From positions 62,001-126,000 of the forward strand of contig NZ_QZEY01000011.1 of NCBI RefSeq assembly GCF_003594875.1: DNA of 64,000 nucleotides. The letters are read 5' to 3'. Positions 25,185 through 32,445 of this stretch are shown here, piece after piece. A program made the translations under genes and the position numbers. The notes below the pieces were generated by a model. That model was not told where the DNA came from, ran no database searches, and saw only the letters and a list, made by a program, of their open reading frames with translations. How positions within the stretch are numbered: position 1 is the stretch's first letter; every line of letters starts with the position of its first letter. This stretch comes from Bailinhaonella thermotolerans (lineage in GTDB: Bacteria; Actinomycetota; Actinomycetes; Streptosporangiales; Streptosporangiaceae).

Positions 25185-26708
25185 TCAGTGGGAGGCGGCG
25201 GACAGGTCGAGCGTGCGGGGGGTGAGGAACCAGACGGCCGCGGCGGCCGCCAGCATGAGCGCGCCCCCCGCCAGGCCCGTGAGCGCCAGGGAGTCGGTGA
25301 AGGCGGCCTGGGCGCGGGCGGCCAGGGCGGGCACCGGCAGTTCGAGCGCCCCGGCCAGGGACTCGCGGGCCGAGCCGGCGGCGGCGCCGGTGACCCCCAG
25401 GGCGGCCAGGGTCCCCAGCGGGAGGGCGGCCCGGTAGACGGCGGCGGCCAGGCTGCCCAGGATCGCCACGCCCAGGGCGCCGCCCAGTTCGTAGCCGGTC
25501 TCCTCGATGGCGGCGGCGCTGCCGGCCTTCTCCGGCGGGGCGCCGGCCATGATGGCGGCCGAGGCGATGGACAGCGAGCCCATGCCAAGGCCGATCAGCG
25601 CCAGGGAGGCCACGACCACCGGGTACTCCAGCGGCGCCGCGGCGAGGACCAGGAAGCCGCCCGCGGTCACGGCCAGGCCGCCGGCCAGGACGGTGCGCGC
25701 GCCGATCCGGGCCGCCAGCGCCGGGGCGAGCGGGGAGGCGACGACGGCGGCCAGCGCCAGCGGGAGCAGGCGCAGGCCCGTCTCCAGCGGGCCGTACCCC
25801 TTGACGAGCTGCATCCACTGCGCCATGAGCAGCATCACCCCGGCCATGGCCAGCTCGGTGATCAGCGCGGTGACCGCGCCGGCGGTGAAGGAGGGCGTGC
25901 GGAACAGGCGCAGCTCCAGCAGCGGCTCCGGCCGCCGCAGGCAGCGCGCGGCGAACCAGCCGAGCGCGGCCGCGGCCACGGCGAGGGCGGCCAGTGCGGC
26001 CGGGTCGGTGACGCCGTGCTTGCCGACCTGCTTGATCGCGAAGATGAGGGCGGTCATGCCCGCCATGGACAGCAGCGCGGCCAGGAGGTCCAGGCGGCCG
26101 GGGCGCGGGTTGCGCGACTCGGGCAGCAGGACCAGCCCGGCGGCGATCGCCACGGCCATGACCGGCACGTTGACCAGGAACGCGGCGTGCCAGGAGAAGT
26201 GTTCCAGCAGCAGCCCGCCCAGGATCGGGCCGAGCGCGCCGCCGACGGCCGCCATGGCCGCCCAGACGCCCAGCGCGGTCGCGCGCTCGCGGCCGTCGGG
26301 GAACAGGGTGCGGATCAGCGACAGCGTGGACGGCATGATCATCGCGCCGCCGACGCCGAGCAGGGCGCGCAGCGCGATCACCTCGCCCGGGGAGTCCGCC
26401 CAGACGACGGCGGCCGAGGCGGCCCCGAAGACCGCGAACCCGGTGAGCAGCATGCGGCGGCGGCCCCACCGGTCGGCCAGGGCGCTCACGGTGACGAGCA
26501 GGCCGGCCACGACCAGCGCGTACACGTCGACCATCCACAGCAGGGAGACCGAGTCCGGGCGCAGCTCGGCCGCGATCGCGGGCAGCGCCACGTTGAGGAT
26601 GGTGATGTCCATGACGACGAGCAGCAGGCTCGCCGACAGCACGGCCAGCCCCAGCCAGCGGCGCGGGTGCGGCGGCGTGATCGCGGGGCGGTTCTCGGTG
26701 AGGGTCAT
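25185..26708 (-). CDS. MFS transporter, DHA2 (EmrB/QacA) drug exporter
   Basis: A 507-residue, 14-helix exporter. N-terminal VVMDITILNVALPAIAAEL and WMVDVYALVVAGLLVTVSALADRWGRRRML are DHA2 signatures; motif C is GALGPILGGLLLEHFSWHAAFLVNVPV. ATG 26708 overlaps the stop of the upstream tetR (ATGA), so it is the second gene of a repressor-exporter operon. Export of a toxic hydrophobic compound, induced when the TetR protein binds it, is the likely role. Confidence 0.92.
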   Translation of the reverse strand: MTLTENRPAITPPHPRRWLGLAVLSASLLLVVMDITILNVALPAIAAELRPDSVSLLWMVDVYALVVAGLLVTVSALADRWGRRRMLLTGFAVFGAASAAVVWADSPGEVIALRALLGVGGAMIMPSTLSLIRTLFPDGRERATALGVWAAMAAVGGALGPILGGLLLEHFSWHAAFLVNVPVMAVAIAAGLVLLPESRNPRPGRLDLLAALLSMAGMTALIFAIKQVGKHGVTDPAALAALAVAAAALGWFAARCLRRPEPLLELRLFRTPSFTAGAVTALITELAMAGVMLLMAQWMQLVKGYGPLETGLRLLPLALAAVVASPLAPALAARIGARTVLAGGLAVTAGGFLVLAAAPLEYPVVVASLALIGLGMGSLSIASAAIMAGAPPEKAGSAAAIEETGYELGGALGVAILGSLAAAVYRAALPLGTLAALGVTGAAAGSARESLAGALELPVPALAARAQAAFTDSLALTGLAGGALMLAAAAAVWFLTPRTLDLSAASH

Positions 26709-27268
26709 GCCCGCGCCCCCGTCCCGGTCAGGAAGGTCTCGACGAGCAGGCGGGTGACGTCGCGCCGGGCCACGTCGCCCCAGCGCAGGCTGTCGCGCAC
26801 CCCGATGAGCAGCCCGTACACGGCGTTGGACACCCACCGCACCGGCATGTCGTCGCGCAGCACGCCGGCCCGCTGCGCCGCGCCGTACAGGGCCAGCTCC
26901 CGCGCCTCCAGCCGCTCGAAGCGCGCCACCAGCTCCGGATCGCTCTCCAGCCCGTGCTCGGTCAGCGCGTAGCCGTACTCGTGCGCCACGTCGGCCAGGG
27001 TCGCCAGCAGGTCACGCAGGGTGGCCTCGATGCGCGCCGGGTCGCCGGAGGCGGCGGCCTCGTCGACGCCGGCCTCGTCGAGCGCGCGCTCCCAGCGCTC
27101 CTGCGCCAGGCGCCCGATCGCCACCGTCAGCTCCTGCCGCCCGGCGAAGTGCCGGTGCAGGGTCGCCCGGCTCACCCCCGCCGCCTCGGCCAGCGCGGCC
27201 ATCGAGGCGTTCGGCTCCTCGTTCAGCCTGCGCAGCGCGGCCGTGACGATCTGCTCCCGCGATGTCAT
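26705..27268 (-). CDS. TetR-family repressor of the MFS operon
   Basis: A 187-residue TetR regulator: helix-turn-helix at about 8-50 (AALRRLNEEPNASMAALAEAAGVSRATLHRHFAGRQELT), then an all-helical ligand domain ending in LLVETFLTGTGARA. ATG 27268 follows ACGAGGATGTAGCG. Upstream, nested palindromes over 36 bases include CGTATCAT/ATGATACG arms, so autorepression and repression of the coupled MFS gene are expected. The Nudix gene across the same divergent region may be co-controlled. Confidence 0.92.
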   Translation of the reverse strand: MTSREQIVTAALRRLNEEPNASMAALAEAAGVSRATLHRHFAGRQELTVAIGRLAQERWERALDEAGVDEAAASGDPARIEATLRDLLATLADVAHEYGYALTEHGLESDPELVARFERLEARELALYGAAQRAGVLRDDMPVRWVSNAVYGLLIGVRDSLRWGDVARRDVTRLLVETFLTGTGARA

Positions 27269-27279
27269 CGCTACATCCT

Positions 27280-27315
27280 CGTATCATCTGCGACATTGAT
27301 GTCTCACATGATACG
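27280..27315. promoter_or_regulatory. Nested 36-base TetR operator
   Basis: Outer arms CGTATCAT (27280-27287) and ATGATACG (27308-27315) enclose an inner palindrome GACAT-TG-ATGTC (27292-27303), all sharing one centre. It lies 11 bases upstream of the tetR start and about 60 from the Nudix start. Confidence 0.78.
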
Positions 27316-27374
27316 AACGTGTCGCGCCTGGGATTGTTCCCGGGATACTCGTCCTTGAGCGGACGGAGGGTGAG

Positions 27375-27854
27375 ATGGGCGATGTGCTCGCCGCCGACGG
27401 GGCGGGGAACCTGCTGACCGCGTTCCACACCGGGGCGGAGGAGGCGCGTTTCGGGGACGGGGCCCTGCGGCTGGCGCTGGCGGCGGTGTGGGACGAGGCG
27501 GAGCGGCTGCTGCTGGTCTTCAACCGGGGGCGGCGGTGCTGGGAGCTGCCCGGCGGTCAGATCGACCCGGGCGAGACGCCGCGCCAGGCGGCCGTCAGGG
27601 AACTGCGGGAGGAGAGCGGCCTGCATGTCCCCGGCCTGGTGTTCGCCGGGCACGCGCGGTTCGTCCTCGGCCCGCGGCGGCACGTGGAGTACGGCGCGCT
27701 CTACACCGGGCGCGCCCGGGCGCACGGGGGCTTCACGCCCACCGAGGAGATCGGCGCGATCTGCTGGTGGGACGGCGAGCGGCCCCTGGCCGGCCCCCTC
27801 CAGCCGCTGGACGCCTACCTGGGGGAGCTGACCAGGCCCGCGCGCCCGCGCTGA
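27375..27854 (+). CDS. Nudix hydrolase
   Basis: A 159-residue Nudix protein. The Nudix box is complete: GGQIDPGETPRQAAVRELREESGL (metal-binding REXXEE as RELREESG). The N-terminal strand ALAAVWDEAERLLLVFNRGRRCWELPGG leads into it. It hydrolyses a nucleoside diphosphate linked to another group; the class is not resolved (NTP or ADP-sugar like). It lies divergent from the tetR-MFS operon, sharing its operator region. ATG 27375 follows CGGAGGGTGAG. Confidence 0.9.
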   Translation: MGDVLAADGAGNLLTAFHTGAEEARFGDGALRLALAAVWDEAERLLLVFNRGRRCWELPGGQIDPGETPRQAAVRELREESGLHVPGLVFAGHARFVLGPRRHVEYGALYTGRARAHGGFTPTEEIGAICWWDGERPLAGPLQPLDAYLGELTRPARPR

Positions 27855-27923
27855 GCCCGTACGGCGGGCCTTCGCCCGGCGGGCCTCCGCAGGGAGTCCG
27901 GGCACCGTGGCCCGGCGCGGCGG

Positions 27924-28505
27924 TCAGGCGGCGAGCGTCCTGAGGGTGAAGTCGATCGCCTCGGCGAGGCGGCGGGGGTCGTGACCGGCGCGTTCGCGCA
28001 CGCGCAGGCCGAGGACGGCGGTGAAGAGCAGTTCCACGGCGCCGTCGACGTCGAGCGCGGCGGGCAGGTCGCCGTCGGCGACGCCGCGGCGCAGCAGCGA
28101 GGCCAGGGTCCGGCGGGTGACCTCGAACGCGGCCTCGGTCCGCTCCTGGACCCCGGGGTCGGCGGCGCCGAGCTCGGTGGCGGTGTTGACCACGAGGCAG
28201 CCCCGGCCGGGCTCGTGGCCGACCATCCACAGCAGCCACTCCCGCAGGACCCGAAGGCTCGGGCCGGGGGCGTTCAGCAGTTCTTCGGCCTGCGCGGACT
28301 CGGTCGCCCGGTAGTGGTCGAGGGCGCGCAGGAACAGGGCGCGCTTGTCGCCGAAGGTGCGGTAGAGGCTGCTCTGCCGGAGCCCGAGCCCGGCGCCGAG
28401 GTCGCGGACGGACGTGGCGTGGTAGCCCCGGCACCAGAACAGGTCGGTCGCCTTGGCGACCACGTCGTGCTCGTCGAACTCCCTGGGCCTGGCCATGGCC
28501 GTCAT
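27924..28505 (-). CDS. TetR-family repressor of the divergent MFS gene
   Basis: A 193-residue TetR regulator of the AcrR-like subgroup. HTH at about 15-55 (VVAKATDLFWCRGYHATSVRDLGAGLGLRQSSLYRTFGDKRALF); the ligand domain contains GRGCLVVNTATELGAADP, a hallmark of this subgroup. The start is ATG 28505 or ATG 28496. It faces a DHA1-type MFS gene across a divergent region with two copies of a 14-16 base GGGAGCGATCGCTCCC palindrome, a typical self-regulated efflux pair. Confidence 0.92.
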   Translation of the reverse strand: MTAMARPREFDEHDVVAKATDLFWCRGYHATSVRDLGAGLGLRQSSLYRTFGDKRALFLRALDHYRATESAQAEELLNAPGPSLRVLREWLLWMVGHEPGRGCLVVNTATELGAADPGVQERTEAAFEVTRRTLASLLRRGVADGDLPAALDVDGAVELLFTAVLGLRVRERAGHDPRRLAEAIDFTLRTLAA

Positions 28506-28519
28506 CCTACCAAGATTGT

Positions 28520-28572
28520 GGAGCGATCGCTCCCGTATTAGGGTGTGCCGTCATACGGGAGCGATCGCTCCC
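28520..28572. promoter_or_regulatory. Twin GGGAGCGATCGCTCCC operators
   Basis: GGAGCGATCGCTCC (28520-28533) and GGGAGCGATCGCTCCC (28557-28572) are perfect palindromes, 38 bases centre to centre, in the tetR-MFS divergent region. Each probably covers one of the two promoters. Confidence 0.85.
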
Positions 28573-28591
28573 AAATTGGGATGGGATCACA

Positions 28592-29803
28592 GTGAGGAAG
28601 ACAGACATGACGGCAACGACCTCCACCGGCGCGGCCGGCCTGGACGTGCCCGCGAGGAGCCGCTGGTTCGCGGTGTCGGCCGTGGCCCTGGGCACGTTTC
28701 TCCTGGTGACCGCCGAGCAACTGCCCATCGGGCTGCTCACCCCTGTCGGGGCGGCGCTGGCGGTGTCCGAGGGCGCGGCGGGGCTGATGGTCACCGTCCC
28801 CAGCGTCGTGGCCGCCGTCGCGGCGCCGGTGGTGCCCCTGCTGGTCGGCCGGCTCGACCGGCGGATCCTGCTGGTCGCCCTGATGGCGCTCATGACGCTC
28901 GCCAACCTGGCCTCGGCCCTGGCCCCGGACTACGGGCTGCTGATCGCCGCCCGCGTGCTGGTCGGCGTGGCGATCGGCGGCTTCTGGGCGATCGCCGGAG
29001 GGCTGGCGGTCCGGCTCGTCCCCGCCCCGCTCGTGCCCCGGGCCACCGCGATCATCTTCGGCGGCGTCGGGGCCGCCAACGTCTTCGGCGTGCCCCTCGG
29101 CTCGCTGATCGGCGGGCTGGCGGACTGGCGGGTCGCGTTCGGCGCGCTGAGCGTCCTGGCGCTGGGCGTGCTGATCGCCCTGCTGGCCGTACTGCCGCCG
29201 CTGACCGCCGCCCGGCCCGTGGGCCTGCGCCGGCTGGCCGGGCAGTTCCGGAACCCGGGGGTCCGGGCGGGGATCGTGGCGACCTTCCTGATCGTGACCG
29301 GTCACTTCGCGGCCTACACCTTCATCGGCCCGGTGCTGCGGGACCTGTCCGGCGTCGACGCCCGGCTCGTCGGGCCGCTGCTGTTCGGGTTCGGCGCCGC
29401 GGCGGTCGCGGGCAACTTCATCGCCGGCGCCGCGGTGGCCCGGCGGCTCCACCGGACGGTCCTGGCCATCGCGGCGGCCCTCGGCGCGACCGTGCTGCTC
29501 TTCCCCCTTTCGGGGGTGACCGTCGCGGGCGGGGTCGCGCTGCTGCTGGTGTGGGGCCTGGTGTACGGAGGCGTCTCCACGAGCCTGCAGACCTGGATGA
29601 TCAGGTCCGCGCCGGACGCGGTCGAGGAGGCCTCCGCCCTGTGGGTGGCGGTGTTCAACCTCGCGATCGGGCTCGGCGCGCTGGCCGGCGGCACGATCGT
29701 CGACGCCCTGCCGCTCCGGGGCGTCCTGTGGCTGGCGGGCGTCCTCGTCCTGCTCGCCGGTGCCGCCGTGTGGACCGCCCGCCGCGACGAGCGCCTGCGG
29801 TGA
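28592..29803 (+). CDS. MFS transporter, DHA1 (AraJ-like)
   Basis: A 403-residue, 12-helix major facilitator. Characteristic blocks: LGTFLLVTAEQLPIGLLTPVG, LVGRLDRRILLVALMALMTLANLASALAPDYGLLIAARVLVG, and VFGVPLGSLIGGLADWRVAF. The GTG start at 28592 is possible, but ATG 28607 with GAGGAAGACAGAC upstream is better spaced. The divergent TetR and its twin operators imply induction by an exported substrate (sugar or drug). Confidence 0.9.
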   Translation: MRKTDMTATTSTGAAGLDVPARSRWFAVSAVALGTFLLVTAEQLPIGLLTPVGAALAVSEGAAGLMVTVPSVVAAVAAPVVPLLVGRLDRRILLVALMALMTLANLASALAPDYGLLIAARVLVGVAIGGFWAIAGGLAVRLVPAPLVPRATAIIFGGVGAANVFGVPLGSLIGGLADWRVAFGALSVLALGVLIALLAVLPPLTAARPVGLRRLAGQFRNPGVRAGIVATFLIVTGHFAAYTFIGPVLRDLSGVDARLVGPLLFGFGAAAVAGNFIAGAAVARRLHRTVLAIAAALGATVLLFPLSGVTVAGGVALLLVWGLVYGGVSTSLQTWMIRSAPDAVEEASALWVAVFNLAIGLGALAGGTIVDALPLRGVLWLAGVLVLLAGAAVWTARRDERLR

Positions 29804-29890
29804 CCCGCGCCGGGCGGCACGCCCTCCGGGCGTGAATCGGCCGGCGGCGCGGGCTGCCCCCGGGCGGCGGTCCGGGCGCAGAATGGGGCC

Positions 29891-31024
29891 ATGATCGACG
29901 GTCGGGCCGACGCCCGCTTCGAGGCGGTGCGGGCGGCCTTCGCGGAGAACTTCGCCGGGCGCGGGGAGACGGGGGCCGCCGTGTGCGCCTTCGTCGGCGG
30001 GCGCGTGGTCGCCGACCTGTGGGGCGGCGCCGCGCGGCCCGGGCTGCCGTGGGGGCCGGACACGCTGGTCAACGTGTTCTCGGTGGGCAAGGGGCTGACG
30101 GCGCTGGTGGCGGCGCGGCTGGCCGGGGACGGCCGGCTCGACCCGGACGCGCCCGTGACGCGGTACTGGCCGGAGTTCGGCGCGGCGGGCAAGGAGGCGG
30201 TGACCGTGCGGCACCTGCTGTCCCACCGCGCCGGGCTGCCCGCCGTACGGCGCCGCCTGCCGCCGGGGGCGATGCTGGACTGGAGCGCGATGACCTCGGC
30301 GCTGGCCGGGCAGGAGCCGTGGTGGGAGCCGGGCACGGCGCACGGTTACCACGTCAACACCTTCGGCTTCCTGGTCGGGGAGGTCATCCGGCGGGCGACC
30401 GGCCGTACCGTCGGGACGCTGCTGCGCGAGGAGGTCTGCGGGCCGCTGGGGGCCGACGCCTTCATCGGGCTGCCGGCCGCCGAGCACGGCCGGGTGGCCG
30501 ACTTCGCCTGGCCCGGCCCGCCCCCGCCCGAGGACGACCCCGCCGGCCTGGACGGGGACCGGCTGATGGAGTACAACGCCTACTTCAACCCGGGCGGCCT
30601 GTCCGGCGCCGGGGTGATCAACTCCGCGTCCTGGCGTACGGCGGAGCTGCCCTCGACCAACGCGCACGCCAGCGCGCGCGGCGTGGCCCGCGTCTACGCG
30701 GCGCTGGCGGCCGGCGGCGGCCTGGACGGCGTGCGGGTGGTCGGCGCGCGGGCCCTGGCCGAGGCCACCGCCGAGCGGTCCGCGGGCCGGGACCGGGTCC
30801 TGCGCCGGCCGTCGCGGTTCGGCTCCGGCTTCCAGCTCACCCAGCCCGAGCGGCCCCTCGGCCCCAACCTGGGCGCCTTCGGCCACTACGGCGCGGGCGG
30901 CTCGCTCGGGTTCTGCGACCCGGCCGCGGGCGTGGCCTTCGGCTACGTCACGAACCAGCTCGGCCCGCGCTGGCAGAACCCGCGCAACCGCGCCCTGGTC
31001 GAGGCCCTGTACGCCTGCCTGTGA
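29891..31024 (+). CDS. Serine hydrolase, class C beta-lactamase fold (EstB-like)
   Basis: A 377-residue penicillin-binding-fold hydrolase. The Ser-x-x-Lys nucleophile is SVGK in NVFSVGKGLTALVAARL. The Tyr general base lies in HGYHVNTFGFLVGEVIRR, and the third motif appears as HYGAGGSLGF near residue 335. No signal peptide, so probably a cytosolic esterase rather than a secreted beta-lactamase. It is followed 27 bases later by a hypothetical propeller-like gene. Natural substrate unknown. Confidence 0.88.
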   Translation: MIDGRADARFEAVRAAFAENFAGRGETGAAVCAFVGGRVVADLWGGAARPGLPWGPDTLVNVFSVGKGLTALVAARLAGDGRLDPDAPVTRYWPEFGAAGKEAVTVRHLLSHRAGLPAVRRRLPPGAMLDWSAMTSALAGQEPWWEPGTAHGYHVNTFGFLVGEVIRRATGRTVGTLLREEVCGPLGADAFIGLPAAEHGRVADFAWPGPPPPEDDPAGLDGDRLMEYNAYFNPGGLSGAGVINSASWRTAELPSTNAHASARGVARVYAALAAGGGLDGVRVVGARALAEATAERSAGRDRVLRRPSRFGSGFQLTQPERPLGPNLGAFGHYGAGGSLGFCDPAAGVAFGYVTNQLGPRWQNPRNRALVEALYACL

Positions 31025-31051
31025 CCCCGCCGCCGACCCGATCGGAGCGTC

Positions 31052-32257
31052 ATGATCGAGCCCCTGCGCGTCAGGCCGCTGAGGTGGATCGACGGGCTGG
31101 CCGCGCCCGGCCCGGACGGGCCGATCCTGGTGACCGGCCGCGACGGCCGCGACCGGGAGCGGTCGGCCGTCGCGGCGGTGGACCTGTCGGGGCGGGTCCG
31201 GTGGCGGCGGGAGTTGCCGGGCGGTCCCCGGCCGCCCCGGGTGGACCGGGAGGGCACGGTGTGGGTCCACCGCCGTGGCCGGCGGGGCCCGGAGCTGCGC
31301 GGGCTGGATCCGGCGGGCGGGGCCGCCGCCCGGGTCCGGCCCGAGCACGAGACCGGGGAGCGGCTGGCCGCGTTCGTGGTCATGCCGGACGGGTTCTGCG
31401 CGATCTGGCTGCCGCGCGGGCCCGCGGCCCGGGCGGCGCGGGTGGCCCGGCACGGCGCGGACGGCGCGGCGCGGTGGTCGGCCCCGCTCGTGCCCGGCCC
31501 GCTGTCGTACCCGGGCGTCGGGGAGACGAGCCGGGAAAGCGGCTGGCGGAGGCGGCCGGCCCCGCCCTGGGAGGCCGCCGCGGTCGAGGTGGGTCTGGCC
31601 GCGCCGCTCCTGGTGTCGGGGGACCGGGTCGCGGCGGCGCTGTGGGACGCCGGGAGCGGGATCGGGGTGACGTTCTTCCTCGACGCGGCGACGGGGCGGC
31701 CGACGGGCGCGACCGAGCCGGCCCCGGCCGGGCTGAACGCGGTCGCCGGTCCGGGCCGCTTCCTCGTCGGCTCGCAGGGGTACGGGGCGTTCTCCACGGC
31801 GCTGCACGACGGGTCGGGGGTGCCGGTGCGGGCGTGGCCGTCGCACGTCATGCCGCTGGTGGGCCGCGACGGCGGGATCCGCGGCCCGGAGTCCGAGGAC
31901 GGGCAGGGGGCCCGGTTCGCCGTGCTGGAGCCCGGCGGCGCCGTACGGCGGGGCCCGGCGCTCGCGGGTCACGGCACGGCCGATCCGGCGCTGGACCGGG
32001 ACGGGACGGCGGTGCTGTGGCGGGCGGGGCGGCTGCTGGCCGTCTCCGCCGAGCTGGAGGCGCGCGAGCTCCACGCGGGGGCCGGAGAGGAGGAGGCCGT
32101 GGCGCGCCGGATCCTGCTGCTCGCCGAGGGGCGGGTCGCGCTCGCACTCGGCGGCGAGCTGCTCATCTTCCCCGGCACGGGGCTGGGCCCGCTGGACACC
32201 GGCCCGTGGCCCTGCGCCGACGGCGGCCTGCGCGGCAACCCGGTCGCCTGTCTCTGA
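31052..32257 (+). CDS. Hypothetical beta-propeller-like protein
   Basis: A 401-residue protein with repeated short beta segments of the form VxAVDLSGRVRWRRELPGGP, GTVWVHRRGR and RLLAVSAELEARELHAG, consistent with a PQQ-like or similar propeller. No signal peptide or membrane helix. It is likely co-transcribed with the serine hydrolase upstream. The third-position GC supports coding, but no function can be assigned. Confidence 0.65.
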   Translation: MIEPLRVRPLRWIDGLAAPGPDGPILVTGRDGRDRERSAVAAVDLSGRVRWRRELPGGPRPPRVDREGTVWVHRRGRRGPELRGLDPAGGAAARVRPEHETGERLAAFVVMPDGFCAIWLPRGPAARAARVARHGADGAARWSAPLVPGPLSYPGVGETSRESGWRRRPAPPWEAAAVEVGLAAPLLVSGDRVAAALWDAGSGIGVTFFLDAATGRPTGATEPAPAGLNAVAGPGRFLVGSQGYGAFSTALHDGSGVPVRAWPSHVMPLVGRDGGIRGPESEDGQGARFAVLEPGGAVRRGPALAGHGTADPALDRDGTAVLWRAGRLLAVSAELEARELHAGAGEEEAVARRILLLAEGRVALALGGELLIFPGTGLGPLDTGPWPCADGGLRGNPVACL

Positions 32258-32445
32258 AGGGGGCCTTCCGCGTCAAGCGCCCCCGGCGCGAGACGCGGAC
32301 CGGGGCGCGAAGGACGGCGAAGGACCGGGAGGCCGCGCCGCCGTACGGGCGGAGCCGGGCGCGCGGCGAGGAGCGGTGGTAGGCTGATTGATTGCCATCA
32401 AATCTAGAAACCACTACCTCCGACTGTAAGGAGTATAGCAAAGGG
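32258..32445 (+). other. AT-rich leader upstream of the HelD-like gene
   Basis: After a GC-rich stretch, bases 32385-32445 are unusually AT-rich for this window. They include a GATTGAT/ATCAAATC imperfect inverted repeat (about 32385-32403), a TTGCCA hexamer at 32393 with TACCTC 17 bases on, and an AAGGAG at 32429-32434. I see no rifamycin-associated-element-like 19-base GC palindrome here. Confidence 0.45.

Noticed and set aside
28538-32074. Very long - strand open frame (1178 codons) opposite MFS, hydrolase and propeller-like genes
   Set aside because: High-GC antisense frame: Arg/Gly/Pro/Ala-rich with no domain, while the + strand frames carry recognisable families.
32258-32445. Rifamycin-associated element upstream of the HelD-like gene
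   Set aside because: No 19-base GC-rich palindrome of that type; the leader is AT-rich with only weak symmetry.
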